Positions 1-9,224 of a stretch of DNA of 64,000 nt are shown here, one piece after another. Source of the DNA: Clostridia bacterium (GTDB taxonomy: Bacteria; Bacillota; Clostridia; Christensenellales; Borkfalkiaceae); assembly GCA_017621735.1 (NCBI GenBank), contig JAGASM010000027.1, positions 51,185 to 115,184 of the forward strand, written 5' to 3'. The position numbers and the translations under genes are program-made. Each line of letters begins with the position of its first letter. The stretch's first letter is position 1. Under the pieces are notes generated by a model that ran no database searches, was not told where the DNA came from, and saw only the letters and a list, made by a program, of their open reading frames with translations.

Positions 1-2
1 CC

Positions 3-41
3 CGCGACTGTCTGAAAACAAACTTTGAACTTGTTGATTGA
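3..41 (+). CDS. Possible 3' end of an upstream gene (partial)
   Basis: A reading frame open from the window edge ends at TGA just before the ribosome binding site of the next gene and encodes about 12 residues ending in NFELVD. The other two forward frames close earlier. It is probably the tail of the preceding gene of the rhamnose cluster, but it is too short to identify. Confidence 0.3.
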   Translation, partial: RDCLKTNFELVD

Positions 42-49
42 GGTGAAGA

Positions 50-2077
50 ATGAGCAATGAAAGAAAACTGCCCGCATATCCGTTATTCGTAAAAGACCCG
101 AATTTTTCGATTTGGAGCGTCACGGAAGAGTTGAACAAAAGCAATCCCCAAACGTGGTGGGGCGAAGAAAAGCGGATTTACGGTTTTTTGAAAACGCACG
201 GCAAGACGTATTGTTTTTTCGGGAACGGCGCAGATTTTTTCGCGTGCGGAGTTCTGAACGCCGAGCAGACGGGATTGGAGATTACGGCGTTTACGACCGA
301 TTACATGTTTCGCGCAGGGGAAACGGCGTTGCGCATAAAATTCGTTTCGCCTCTGCCGCCTGACGACTTAACGCTTACGGCGATGCCCGTTTGTTATATG
401 GAGTATGAAATCGAGGGCGACAAAGACGCCGAGCTTTCTTTATTCGTAAGCCGCGACGTAGCGAGCAACGCATGCAACCAAGAGCGCGGCGTGCGCGGTG
501 GCGTTATAAAATGCGAGGGCTTCGAGAGTGCCTTTTTCGGCTTGAGAAAGCAACAGCCGCTTTCCAACAACGGTGATCTTATCGGCGCGGATTGGGGATA
601 TTGGTATTTGTCCGGCGAAGAGAGTTTTGTTCTCGACGAAACCGATCTTGCCGCTTATCTCGCGTGCGGAAGCAAGCAATTTACGAATGCAAAAGAAGAA
701 CGGTATCTCGGTACTTTCAATTACGCGCAAAAGGGAGTTGTTTTGCTGGGTTACGACGAGGGCGTTTCCATCGACTATTTCGGCGATTATCGCAAAGGTT
801 ATTACTTGCAGGATCATACGATTTTGGAAGCGTTGCAAACGGTATGGCTCGAATACAAAAAAATAGGCGGACGGCTTACCGCCTTCGACGAGGATCTGAC
901 AGAGCGGGCAAAATCTTTCGGAAAAGATTATTACGCTATTCTCTGCGCCGCATTACGGCAAACCATGTCTGCGCATAAGCTTGTAAAAGACGGAGAGGGA
1001 AATCTTTTATTTTTATCCAAAGAATGCGGTTCTAACGGCTGTATCGCCACGGTAGACGTAAGTTATCCGTCCGTACCGCTGTTCTTGCTTTATAACACCG
1101 AGCTTGTAAAGGGCATGATGCGCCCGATTGTGAAGTTTGCGCGAATGCCCGTCTGGAAGTACGATTTCGCTCCGCACGACGCAGGCACGTATCCGCATTG
1201 TTGCGGACACGTGTATGGGTTCAACCATGCTGAGAATAAGTTTTTGGGCAACCTCATTCAAAAGAACAACAAAGAGACTTGGTTTCCGTTTTACCTTTTG
1301 CCTGCCGATTATGACGTTTACGATTTGAAAGACCAAATGCCCGTAGAGGAGTGTGCCAACCTTCTGATTATGCAATATGCTTGCTTCTCCCGCGACGGGG
1401 ATATATCTTTCTTTGCGGAGAATTTCGATTTGGCGGAAAAGTGGGTGGAATATCTTATAAAATACGGTTTGAAACCCGAAGAACAACTTTGCACCGACGA
1501 CTTTGCGGGGCATTTGAAAAACAATCTTAACTTGGCAATCAAGGCGACGGCGGGCATTGCGTGCTATGCCGAGCTCGCCGGGGCGGCGGGAAAGGCAAAT
1601 CTTGCAGAACAATACCGTAAAGAGGCGGAAGCGTTTGCAAAAGAAATTACCGACTTTGCAAAAAAATTCTCGCATATGCCGATTTCGTGGGATTCGGACG
1701 AGAGTACGTTCTCGTTGAAGTATAATTTTGCGTTCGATAAACTGCTGGGGTTAAACTTGTTTCCGCAGGAAGTATTCGAGAAGGAAATCGACTGCTATTT
1801 GAAAAAGATAAACAAATTCGGCGCACCGCTTGACAATCGGGAGACGTACACAAAAAGCGATTGGCTGTGTTGGGTTGCTTCTCTTACGGACGATCGGGAA
1901 AAGCGCGATAAACTGTTGGCATCAATTGCAAAATTTTTGAAAGAATCGCCTGATCGTGTGCCGTTTTCCGATTGGTATCAGACGGATGCGGGCTCATACA
2001 TTCATTTTCGTGCTCGCAGCGTACAGGGCGGATGCTTTATTTTATTGTTAAAAAGTGATGAATATGTTGAAAGGTAA
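50..2077 (+). CDS. DUF4965/DUF5127 (glutaminase A-like) family protein
   Basis: A 675-residue protein without a signal peptide, so probably cytoplasmic. It starts at ATG behind a good GAGGTG ribosome binding site. Features matching the GtaA-like DUF4964/DUF5127/DUF4965/DUF1793 group are the N-terminal PAYPLFVKDPNFSIWS stretch, the central KECGSNGCIATVDVSYPS segment near residue 325, and FAPHDAGTYPHCCGHVYG near residue 370. The C-terminal half looks like an alpha-helical (alpha/alpha) barrel of glycosidase type. Fungal relatives are called glutaminases, but bacterial members are mostly uncharacterised. The gene overlaps the GH78 rhamnosidase gene and precedes rhaBAD, so a part in processing rhamnose-containing glycosides is more likely here than glutamine hydrolysis. 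That is an inference from context. Confidence 0.75.
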   Translation: MSNERKLPAYPLFVKDPNFSIWSVTEELNKSNPQTWWGEEKRIYGFLKTHGKTYCFFGNGADFFACGVLNAEQTGLEITAFTTDYMFRAGETALRIKFVSPLPPDDLTLTAMPVCYMEYEIEGDKDAELSLFVSRDVASNACNQERGVRGGVIKCEGFESAFFGLRKQQPLSNNGDLIGADWGYWYLSGEESFVLDETDLAAYLACGSKQFTNAKEERYLGTFNYAQKGVVLLGYDEGVSIDYFGDYRKGYYLQDHTILEALQTVWLEYKKIGGRLTAFDEDLTERAKSFGKDYYAILCAALRQTMSAHKLVKDGEGNLLFLSKECGSNGCIATVDVSYPSVPLFLLYNTELVKGMMRPIVKFARMPVWKYDFAPHDAGTYPHCCGHVYGFNHAENKFLGNLIQKNNKETWFPFYLLPADYDVYDLKDQMPVEECANLLIMQYACFSRDGDISFFAENFDLAEKWVEYLIKYGLKPEEQLCTDDFAGHLKNNLNLAIKATAGIACYAELAGAAGKANLAEQYRKEAEAFAKEITDFAKKFSHMPISWDSDESTFSLKYNFAFDKLLGLNLFPQEVFEKEIDCYLKKINKFGAPLDNRETYTKSDWLCWVASLTDDREKRDKLLASIAKFLKESPDRVPFSDWYQTDAGSYIHFRARSVQGGCFILLLKSDEYVER

Positions 2078-4457
2078 ATTTATCGGAGTGGCAGAAACAA
2101 CGAACGTGTTCGTCGTTGAAAAGAGGTTTGTTGTAAAATCGGATGAGCATGCGGTCTTGCGCGCCACGGCATTGGGGCTTTATTTTGCGGAACTCAACGG
2201 AATGCGTGTCGGTGAGTCTTATTTAACGCCCGGGTGGAGCTCATACAATAAAATGCTTCAAGTGCAAGAATACGATGTTTCCGCGTTTTTGAAAGACGGT
2301 GAAAACATATTGTCGCTCACCCTTGGCGAGGGTTGGTTTTGCGGCGGCTTGACCTGGGAAAAGAAACGGAATATTTACGGGGAACAATGCGCCGTCTGTG
2401 CCGATTTGGTGTTTTCGGATAAAATAATTTCTACGGACGAGAGCTGGACGGCGAGAGAGAGCGTGATCCGCGAAAGCGGCATTTACGACGGCGAGAAACA
2501 GGATTTTACGGCGAAATTAAAGCCGCTCGCCGTGTGCGAAGTTGCGTTCGATAAAAGTGTGCTTGTGCCGCAGATTTCCGAACCCGTGCGAAACATCGGA
2601 AGATTATCCGTGAAAGAGCTGATACATACGCCCGCGGGCGAACTCGTCTACGATTTCGGGCAGAACATGGCGGGCGTGGTGGAAATAAAGACGCCCGAGG
2701 ATTTTGAGGGAACTCTCACGTTGCAGTTCGCCGAAATCTTAGTGAACGGGAATTTTTACACCGATAACCTGCGTTCTGCCAAAGCGACGGATATGTTTAC
2801 GGCAAAAGGCTCAAAAACGCTTTGCCCCGAATTTACCTTCCACGGTTTCCGTTATATGAAACTAACGGGTGCGGAACTTCCCAAAGAAAATATAACGGCA
2901 ATCGTGCGGCATACAGACATGAAACGGACGGGACATATACATACGAGCAATGTACGGTTCAACCGTTTAATGGAAAATGTGGTGTGGGGACAAAAGAGCA
3001 ATTTTGTAGACGTTCCTACAGACTGTCCGCAACGGGACGAACGTTTGGGCTGGACGGGGGACATCAATGCCTTCTGTACGACGGCGGCGTATAACTACGA
3101 TATCCGTTTGTTTATGAAAAAATGGCTTGCCGACCTTCGGAACGAACAAGCGGAAAACGGTGAAATTCCACATGTTTGTCCGGACGTTTTAGGGGAAAAT
3201 AATTACGGAACCGCCGCGCTGTGGTGCGATGTTATCGTGATGGCGCCATGGAAACTGTATCGTATGTACGGCGATATTTCTTTTCTCTCGGATAATTATG
3301 CCGCTATGCAAAAATACATGCATGCATATGAGAAGAATGTGGAAAACGGTCTTGTCGTACACGGATTCAATTACGGCGACTGGCTTGCATTAGACGGGGA
3401 AATATTAAAAAACAGTATTCACGGCAGAACAGACTCCGTATTTCTTGCGAGCGCGTTTTATCTAGAATGTCTGCGGCTGGTTGCGGAAACGGCAAAGGCA
3501 CTCGGCGATCAATCGGAAAGGGAATACCGCGACAAATACGAAAAAACCTTGGCTGCGATCCGCTATGAATACATTACACCGAGCGGACGGCTTGCAAGCG
3601 ACACGATGACGGCGCAGGCGTTGGCACTTTGTTTTCATATCGTTCCCGAGGAGCAGAGAACGACGGTAGCGGAACAGCTCAACAAAAACGCCTATTCGTA
3701 TAACCACCGAGTGACGACGGGGTTCGCGGGTACGCCTTATTTGTTGTTTGCTCTTTCGGACAATGGCTATTTTGATACGGCTTGCCGCATTTTAATGAAT
3801 AACGGCTACCCCGGCTGGCTGTACGAGGTAGATATGGACGCGACGACGGTGTGGGAACGCTGGAACAGCTTAATGCCCGACGGCACGCCCAATCCAGACG
3901 GCATGAACAGCTATAATCATTATGCTTACGGTAGCGTGATGGAGTTCGTTTACCGCAGGATCGCGGGGATAGAAACGGCGGAGGCAGGATTCAAAACGAT
4001 TAGAATTGCGCCTAATCCCTGCAAAGGACTTGCCTGTGTTAAAGCGGAGTATGAGAGCGTACGAGGCAAAATTATTTCGGGATACGAACAAAGGGACGGC
4101 AAGATTAAATTTATGGCGGAAATTCCGAACGGCGCGCAAGCAGAAATCGTACTGCCGAACGAACAGCCGATAATGGTTGCGGGCGGCAAATACGAATACG
4201 AACGCACATGGGAGAACCTCGACGGCGATCCGTTTACGCCCGAAAGCTATGTGACGGAAGTGTTTGATAACCCTAAAGCGGTAAAGGCGTTCAACGAGGT
4301 GTTCGGGGACATCTTCACGGGGAGCGAAATCGCTTGGATGAAAAACGAACCGAAAACGCTCGGCTTTATGGCATGGTTCCGTGATTCTGAAAAGAAGATG
4401 AGACTTGCCGACTTTCCTGAAATGCTGAAACGCGCGAATAAATTATTTTTACAGTGA
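2058..4457 (+). CDS. Alpha-L-rhamnosidase, GH78
   Basis: About 799 residues with no signal peptide, so it probably hydrolyses imported small rhamnosides in the cytoplasm. The N-terminal beta-sandwich region has the LNGMRVGESYLTPGWSSY signature. The (alpha/alpha)6 catalytic domain begins around residue 290 with DVPTDCPQRDERLGWTGD, which holds the conserved acidic residues of GH78, and VWERW near residue 600 carries the expected second catalytic glutamate. The C-terminal extension after about residue 715 is not recognised. The start is uncertain: GTG at 2055, ATG at 2058 and ATG at 2064 are all in frame, with no strong ribosome binding site. The gene overlaps the upstream CDS, which suggests translational coupling. 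The liberated rhamnose would feed the rhaABD enzymes downstream. Confidence 0.9.
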   Translation: MNMLKGKFIGVAETTNVFVVEKRFVVKSDEHAVLRATALGLYFAELNGMRVGESYLTPGWSSYNKMLQVQEYDVSAFLKDGENILSLTLGEGWFCGGLTWEKKRNIYGEQCAVCADLVFSDKIISTDESWTARESVIRESGIYDGEKQDFTAKLKPLAVCEVAFDKSVLVPQISEPVRNIGRLSVKELIHTPAGELVYDFGQNMAGVVEIKTPEDFEGTLTLQFAEILVNGNFYTDNLRSAKATDMFTAKGSKTLCPEFTFHGFRYMKLTGAELPKENITAIVRHTDMKRTGHIHTSNVRFNRLMENVVWGQKSNFVDVPTDCPQRDERLGWTGDINAFCTTAAYNYDIRLFMKKWLADLRNEQAENGEIPHVCPDVLGENNYGTAALWCDVIVMAPWKLYRMYGDISFLSDNYAAMQKYMHAYEKNVENGLVVHGFNYGDWLALDGEILKNSIHGRTDSVFLASAFYLECLRLVAETAKALGDQSEREYRDKYEKTLAAIRYEYITPSGRLASDTMTAQALALCFHIVPEEQRTTVAEQLNKNAYSYNHRVTTGFAGTPYLLFALSDNGYFDTACRILMNNGYPGWLYEVDMDATTVWERWNSLMPDGTPNPDGMNSYNHYAYGSVMEFVYRRIAGIETAEAGFKTIRIAPNPCKGLACVKAEYESVRGKIISGYEQRDGKIKFMAEIPNGAQAEIVLPNEQPIMVAGGKYEYERTWENLDGDPFTPESYVTEVFDNPKAVKAFNEVFGDIFTGSEIAWMKNEPKTLGFMAWFRDSEKKMRLADFPEMLKRANKLFLQ

Positions 4458-4519
4458 GAAAAGTATGTTGTTGTTTTACATTTACTACGGCGAACCGATA
4501 TCCGATCCCTACTACACAG

Positions 4520-4585
4520 TTTTACGCTGACCGCACTCTCAAAGCAGACCTTGAAAAATTGAAAAGAATATTTGAAAGGAGATAG
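4520..4585 (+). pseudogene. GH2 glycosidase C-terminal tail, relic 1
   Basis: This open stretch encodes 21 residues, including YADRTLKADLEKLKRIF, and then TAG. It matches the end of the larger GH2 remnant at 8661-9059 (YADRTPKADLKRLKDIF). Nothing upstream continues the match, so only the last codons survive. The rhamnosidase stop lies 62 bases before it, and that spacer contains only a 21-codon fragment starting at 4465 (with YYGEPISDPYY) that I do not recognise. See also the relics at 5187 and 8661. Confidence 0.6.
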
Positions 4586-4620
4586 AAATTAGATAATGAA
4601 AGAGACTGACTACTTTACAA

Positions 4621-5166
4621 TTGATAATGAAGTATTTATTAACAGTAAATCTAATGAGAATACGGATGAATCAGAAGGCAACAAACGAGCTTGTGTTAAG
4701 GTCTGAAGAATTTAAAAGAAAGTGCCAGACAAAAGAGTTCATAGATATAAAGGGAAATGTAATTGCCGCTATATGTATGTTTATATTTATGTCTGGTTTG
4801 CTGTTTGCCGGAATATTGCTTACAATTTTACTTGATTGGGCTTGTTTCATGGTTATTATTGTTGCTGCAATATTTATAATTATTTGGGTTGTCGTGTATA
4901 TGTGCAATATCAAAAAGTTACGTTCGTTAGAGCGCATAATTGATCGCTCGGAAATTTGTGTCGGTAAAGTTACCAGAACTAAAATCCAATTCTTTGGTAG
5001 TAGTTTAGAGTATAAGTTTTTTAGTGCTGGAAAAGAATTTAACCGTTCAGCTAAGGTAAGCAACAAAATATTTCGCAGGTGTATTCGAAATCCGTATGTA
5101 TTCATTTTATTTGATGAAACGACGATGAAGTCTTTCCCTGTAAGATTGTTTATCAAAAAAGTTTAA
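4621..5166 (+). CDS. Small membrane protein of unknown function, possibly frameshifted
   Basis: An AT-rich gene unlike its neighbours in base use. The product has two hydrophobic segments (about residues 49-70 and 74-95), which fits an integral membrane protein, followed by a soluble C-terminal region with VGKVTRTKIQFF. I do not recognise a family. The N-terminus is doubtful. The frame begins at TTG or at ATG 4627 without a good ribosome binding site, whereas ATG 4596 in another frame opens a more protein-like start (MKETDYFTIDNEVFI) that runs to 4704. A one-base shift near 4700 would join the two. The gene sits between two direct repeats of a GH2 gene tail (4520-4585 and 5187-5270), which suggests it is an insertion. 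Confidence 0.5.
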   Translation: MIMKYLLTVNLMRIRMNQKATNELVLRSEEFKRKCQTKEFIDIKGNVIAAICMFIFMSGLLFAGILLTILLDWACFMVIIVAAIFIIIWVVVYMCNIKKLRSLERIIDRSEICVGKVTRTKIQFFGSSLEYKFFSAGKEFNRSAKVSNKIFRRCIRNPYVFILFDETTMKSFPVRLFIKKV

Positions 5167-5186
5167 ATTGAGAAACAAGGTGTCCG

Positions 5187-5270
5187 CAGGAAGTGAACGG
5201 ACTTTTGTATTCAGACCGCACGCCCAAAGCAGACCTTGAAAAACTCAAAAAGATTTATGAAAATAAATAA
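5187..5270 (+). pseudogene. GH2 glycosidase C-terminal tail, relic 2
   Basis: 28 codons beginning QEVNGLLYSDRT and ending KKIYENK plus TAA match the end of the GH2 remnant at 8661-9059 (QEVNGLLYADRT ... KDIFENK). The match starts abruptly at QE. The relic ends ten bases before the rhaB start codon, and rhaB has no obvious ribosome binding site of its own. Confidence 0.65.
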
Positions 5271-5279
5271 GACAACATT

Positions 5280-6590
5280 ATGAACCATTATTTAGCGATA
5301 GACATAGGGGCGTCGAGCGGGCGGCATATCGTCGGTTGGCGCGAAGGTAACGAAATAAAAACGGACGAGGTGTTTCGCTTTCCGAACGGGACGAAGAAAC
5401 AAAATAACTGTCTTGTATGGGATACAGACAGCCTTTTCGATAACATAAAGAAAGGGATAAAAGCGGCTATAAAAAAATACGGGCAAATCAAATCTCTTGC
5501 AATCGACACATGGGGAGTAGATTATACGCTCGTAAATAGAACGCGGACGCTGATACCTTGCTTTGCGTATAGGGACGGACGCACAAATGCGGTAATAGAT
5601 GAAGTTCACGGCAAAGTACCGTTTGAAAAGCTGTATGAAAGAACGGGGATACAGTATCAGCCGTTTAATACGATTTATCAGCTGTACGAGGATTGGAAAC
5701 GGGGCAGATTGGAAGCAGTAACGGACTTTCTTATGATTCCCGAATACTTAAACTATAAGCTCACGGACGTGAAGATGCACGAATTCACCAACGCCACAAC
5801 AACGGGCTTGGTAAACGCGCGTACAGGCAAATACGACAGGGAAATCATAAACGCGCTTGGCTTGCCCGTGCACTTATTTGGCAAACTGTATCAACCGGGA
5901 ACGAGCGTCGGAATGTTAAAGCCCGAAATTGCCGCAGAGGTAGGCGGTCAGGCGGAAATTATCCTGTGCGCTTCTCACGATACGGCGAGCGCGGTAGAGG
6001 GTATTCCTATGACCGAGAACAGCCCGTATATTTCCTCGGGAACGTGGTCCCTTTTGGGCTTGAAAGTGCCGAAGGCAATCACGGACGAAAGCAGCCGCAA
6101 AGCCAACTATTCCAACGAGGGCGGAGTGGGGTATGTCAGATACCAAAAGAACATTATGGGTATGTGGGTGGTCAACCGCTTGCGCGACGAGCTTTGCCCC
6201 GAAAAGCCTTTCCCGCAAATCGTAGAGGAGGCAAGGCAAAGCACGTTCAACGACTATGTTGATGTGAACGACAGCGCGTTTCTTGCCCCGAAGAGCATGA
6301 AAGCGGCGTTCGACGATTATCTGAAAAATGAGACAATTAAACCTCAAAATGAAAGTGATTATTTCCGCTGTGCATTTATAAGTCTTGCAATCAGTTATAT
6401 GAACGCCTTGGAAGAGCTGAAAGCAAACAGCGGCGCGGATTTCGATACGCTGTATATCGTGGGCGGCGGAGCGAAGAATGATTTGCTTAACGAACTGGCG
6501 GAGCAAATCTGCAAAATCAAAGTAAAAGCGCTGCCGATAGAGGCGACGGCGCTCGGCAATCTCAAACAACAAATCATGCGAGGTGAATAG
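5280..6590 (+). CDS. rhaB: Rhamnulokinase
   Basis: A 436-residue FGGY-family sugar kinase that phosphorylates L-rhamnulose to L-rhamnulose 1-phosphate with ATP. Visible features are the N-terminal phosphate-binding motif AIDIGASSGRH, the WGVDYTLVN segment near residue 80, the conserved SSGTWSLLG near residue 257, and the C-terminal GGGAKNDLLNELAEQ and PIEATALGNL motifs. It is slightly shorter than common rhamnulokinases (about 470-490). It is the first of three tightly packed genes rhaB-rhaA-rhaD. A GH2 gene tail relic lies directly upstream, and no Shine-Dalgarno sequence is evident. Confidence 0.93.
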   Translation: MNHYLAIDIGASSGRHIVGWREGNEIKTDEVFRFPNGTKKQNNCLVWDTDSLFDNIKKGIKAAIKKYGQIKSLAIDTWGVDYTLVNRTRTLIPCFAYRDGRTNAVIDEVHGKVPFEKLYERTGIQYQPFNTIYQLYEDWKRGRLEAVTDFLMIPEYLNYKLTDVKMHEFTNATTTGLVNARTGKYDREIINALGLPVHLFGKLYQPGTSVGMLKPEIAAEVGGQAEIILCASHDTASAVEGIPMTENSPYISSGTWSLLGLKVPKAITDESSRKANYSNEGGVGYVRYQKNIMGMWVVNRLRDELCPEKPFPQIVEEARQSTFNDYVDVNDSAFLAPKSMKAAFDDYLKNETIKPQNESDYFRCAFISLAISYMNALEELKANSGADFDTLYIVGGGAKNDLLNELAEQICKIKVKALPIEATALGNLKQQIMRGE

Positions 6591-6591
6591 A

Positions 6592-7830
6592 ATGTACGAA
6601 TATGCAAAGAAGGCTTATACCGAATACGGTGTTGACGCTGAAGCGGCAATAGAAAAACTTAAAGAGATTCCCGTGTCCATTCACTGCTGGCAGGGGGACG
6701 ACGTTGTGGGGCTTGACGGCGGGGGTGCGGCTTCGGGCGGCATTCAGACAACGGGCAATTACTTCGGCAGAGCGAGAAATTTCGAAGAACTGAAAGCGGA
6801 TATTCAAAAGGCGTTTTCGCTCATCCCCGGCAAGAAACGACTGAATCTGCACGCAAGCTACGCAGTCGGCGCGGAAGTTGACAGAGATCGATACGAACCC
6901 AAACATTTCGCTCCTTGGGTGGAATTTGCAAAGGAAATCGGGCTGGACGGAATCGATTTCAACCCGACGATGTTCTCTCATAAGAACGTGAAAGATGGTT
7001 TAACCCTTTCTTCGCCCGACGAAGCGATCCGCAAATTTTGGGTAAGGCATTGTATTGCTTGTCTGCACATTTCGGAATACTTTGCGGACGAGTTCCAAAA
7101 GCCTTCGTTAATGAATATCTGGATACCCGACGGCTTGAAGGACGTACCCGCCGACAGATTGACGCCGAGATTGAGACTGAAAGAAAGCCTTGACGAAATT
7201 CTCGCCTGCGGTTATGACAGGGAAAAAGCAATCGTCGCGGTAGAGAGCAAGGTGTTCGGAATAGGCGTGGAAAGCTATACCGTGGGCAGCAACGAGTTCT
7301 ACCAAAACTATGCAGCGAAGAATAATATCTGCTGTCTTTTGGACAACGGACACTATCATCCGCAGGAATACGTTTCGGATAAGATTCCGTCGCTTTTGGC
7401 GTTCTACGATAAAGTCGCTCTGCATGTGACGAGGGGCGTTCGTTGGGATAGCGACCACGTGGTTTTATTCGAGGACGAACTCAAAGAGATTGCAAAGGAA
7501 GTCGTAAGAAACGACGCAACGGATAAGGTGCTGATAGGGCTTGATTACTTCGACGCTTCCATTAACCGCTTGGCGGCGTGGATCGTCGGCGCGAGGAATA
7601 TGCAAAAGGCGCTCCTTTGGGCGTTGTTACAGCCTAACGCAAAGCTCAAAGCGTTGCAGAACGAAGGCAACTTTACCGAACTTATGGTCTTGCAGGAAGA
7701 ACTGAAAACCTTGCCGTTCGATGCAGCGTGGGCAGAGTATCTGAAACGCCAGAAGGCTGCGGGCGCAGATTGGTTCAACCAAGTCAAAGAATATGAAAAC
7801 AAAATCTTAAAGAACAGGAAGCGAGTATGA
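6592..7830 (+). CDS. rhaA: L-rhamnose isomerase
   Basis: About 412 residues, the usual family length. It interconverts L-rhamnose and L-rhamnulose with divalent metal ions in a TIM barrel. The start ESIPVSIHCWQGDDVVG-like segment (EIPVSIHCWQGDDVVG, residues ~24-39), GGIQTTGNYFGRAR and NLHASYAVG are typical of RhaA. The metal-ligand region lies around CCLLDNGHYHP and RWDSDHVV. I chose ATG 6592, with AGGTG six bases upstream, over the GTG at 6583. The gene begins one base after the rhaB stop and overlaps rhaD by four bases (ATGA). Confidence 0.94.
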   Translation: MYEYAKKAYTEYGVDAEAAIEKLKEIPVSIHCWQGDDVVGLDGGGAASGGIQTTGNYFGRARNFEELKADIQKAFSLIPGKKRLNLHASYAVGAEVDRDRYEPKHFAPWVEFAKEIGLDGIDFNPTMFSHKNVKDGLTLSSPDEAIRKFWVRHCIACLHISEYFADEFQKPSLMNIWIPDGLKDVPADRLTPRLRLKESLDEILACGYDREKAIVAVESKVFGIGVESYTVGSNEFYQNYAAKNNICCLLDNGHYHPQEYVSDKIPSLLAFYDKVALHVTRGVRWDSDHVVLFEDELKEIAKEVVRNDATDKVLIGLDYFDASINRLAAWIVGARNMQKALLWALLQPNAKLKALQNEGNFTELMVLQEELKTLPFDAAWAEYLKRQKAAGADWFNQVKEYENKILKNRKRV

Positions 7831-8657
7831 CAGAACTATTTACAAATATCCCTTTCGTGAAAGAATTAGCGGCAACGGCGGATAATATGTACCGTCTGGG
7901 TTGGGACGAGAGAAACGGCGGAAACATCAGTTACCTTATTTCCGAAGAAGAAGTTGCGGAATACATGGATATAACGAATGTGCGGCGAGTTATTCCGCTC
8001 GGATTTAATGCAAAAGAACTGATCGGCAAATATTTCCTCGTAACGGGGACGGGCAAGTATTTCAAAAACGTGAACGGTGATCCCGAAACCAATCTCGGCT
8101 TATTCCGTATTGCACAGGACGGGAAGAACGCGGAACTTTTATGGGGCTATGCGGACGGCGGCAAGTTTACGAGCGAGCTTCCGGCACACCTGATGAGCCA
8201 TATCGAACGCATAAAGGTCGATCCCGAAAACAGGGTAGTAATGCACTGTCACCCGACGAATTTAGTTGCGATGACTTACGTCCACGAACTCGAAACGAAG
8301 GGATTTACGCATACTCTTTGGCAGATGAGTACGGAGTGTATTGTCGTGTTTCCCGAAGGCGTGGAAGTGCTGCCGTGGATGCTTTGCGGAACGAACGAAA
8401 TCGGCGTTGCAACGGCAGAAAAAATGAAATCTGCAAGGGTTGTCGTTTGGGCGATGCATGGTATTTATGGCGCGGGCAAGACTCTCGACGAAACTTTCGG
8501 ACTCATCGAAACGGTGGAAAAGGCGGCGCAGATCTATATGCTGATAGGCGACCGTAAGAGAATCAACACGATAAAAGACGAAGATATGGTAAAGCTCGTA
8601 GAGTTGTTCGGCGTCAAATACAGAAAGGATTTCCTTGACTTAAAAAACGGGAGATAA
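7827..8657 (+). CDS. rhaD: Rhamnulose-1-phosphate aldolase
   Basis: A 276-residue class II aldolase of the zinc-dependent RhaD/AraD type. It splits L-rhamnulose 1-phosphate into dihydroxyacetone phosphate and L-lactaldehyde. The substrate-binding NGGNISY appears near residue 30, the zinc ligands in VVMHCHPTN near residue 140, and a further histidine in WAMHGIYGAGKTL near residue 212. It overlaps rhaA by four bases and completes the isomerase-kinase-aldolase pathway. No lactaldehyde reductase gene is seen in the window. Confidence 0.94.
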   Translation: MTELFTNIPFVKELAATADNMYRLGWDERNGGNISYLISEEEVAEYMDITNVRRVIPLGFNAKELIGKYFLVTGTGKYFKNVNGDPETNLGLFRIAQDGKNAELLWGYADGGKFTSELPAHLMSHIERIKVDPENRVVMHCHPTNLVAMTYVHELETKGFTHTLWQMSTECIVVFPEGVEVLPWMLCGTNEIGVATAEKMKSARVVVWAMHGIYGAGKTLDETFGLIETVEKAAQIYMLIGDRKRINTIKDEDMVKLVELFGVKYRKDFLDLKNGR

Positions 8658-8660
8658 AAT

Positions 8661-9059
8661 TATGCTTCTCGGCGTGCACGACTACGATTCGGATAAAGCG
8701 GAGGACTTTACAAATACGCGGACGAACAGTACGACGGGATGCACCCGCAGGGCTTTGCGCTGTTTGCGGACGGGGAGCGGTATGCGAGCGAGCCGGTGCT
8801 TTTAACGGAGTTCGGGGGCAGAGCAATGCAGGCGGACGCAAAAGGCGAGGCATGGGGATACAGCGGCGCTGCGGCGAACGAAGAAGCGTTCTTAAAACAG
8901 TTGCAAAGCATTATGCGCGGCGTATATTCCTGTAATTTTCAGGGGTGCTGCTATACGCAGCTCACCGACGTGCAACAGGAAGTAAACGGACTTTTGTACG
9001 CTGACCGGACACCGAAAGCCGATTTGAAAAGACTGAAAGATATTTTTGAAAATAAGTAA
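8661..9059 (+). pseudogene. GH2 glycoside hydrolase C-terminal fragment (truncated, frameshifted)
   Basis: The last ~115 residues of a GH2-type beta-glycosidase. The longest piece holds PVLLTEFGGRAM, where the glutamate of TEFGG is the expected catalytic nucleophile. It continues with GWGY-like WGYSGAAANEEAF and CCYTQLTDVQQEVNGLL, which are hallmarks of this branch. An N-terminal piece MLLGVHDYDSDKAE opens at 8661 in another frame and runs into the main frame near 8700, so there is a frameshift as well as loss of the first ~80% of the gene. It directly follows rhaD. Two shorter copies of the same 3' end lie at 4520 and 5187. Confidence 0.8.
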
Positions 9060-9116
9060 GAAAGCATAAAAATTTTTGAAGGCAAATACCAAAAGCTACG
9101 ACATACAAGGGAGGAA

Positions 9117-9182
9117 ATGAAAAAAATGCGTTGGAGAAACGACCGCGTATCGCTGCTGATTAAAAGCAGCGACAGCAAATAA
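9117..9182 (+). CDS. Possible 21-residue small ORF
   Basis: An ATG five bases after a strong GGGAGGA sequence opens a 21-codon frame (MKKMRWRNDRVSLLIKSSDS... then K and TAA), rich in basic residues. The end of the frame overlaps a perfect 8-bp inverted repeat (TCGCTGCT / AGCAGCGA). I cannot assign a function. A leader peptide, a small element protein or chance are all possible. Confidence 0.3.
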   Translation: MKKMRWRNDRVSLLIKSSDSK

Positions 9183-9224
9183 AGCAAAAAGCGGCGCAAG
9201 GAAAATAAAAGAATAGTAGTACAT

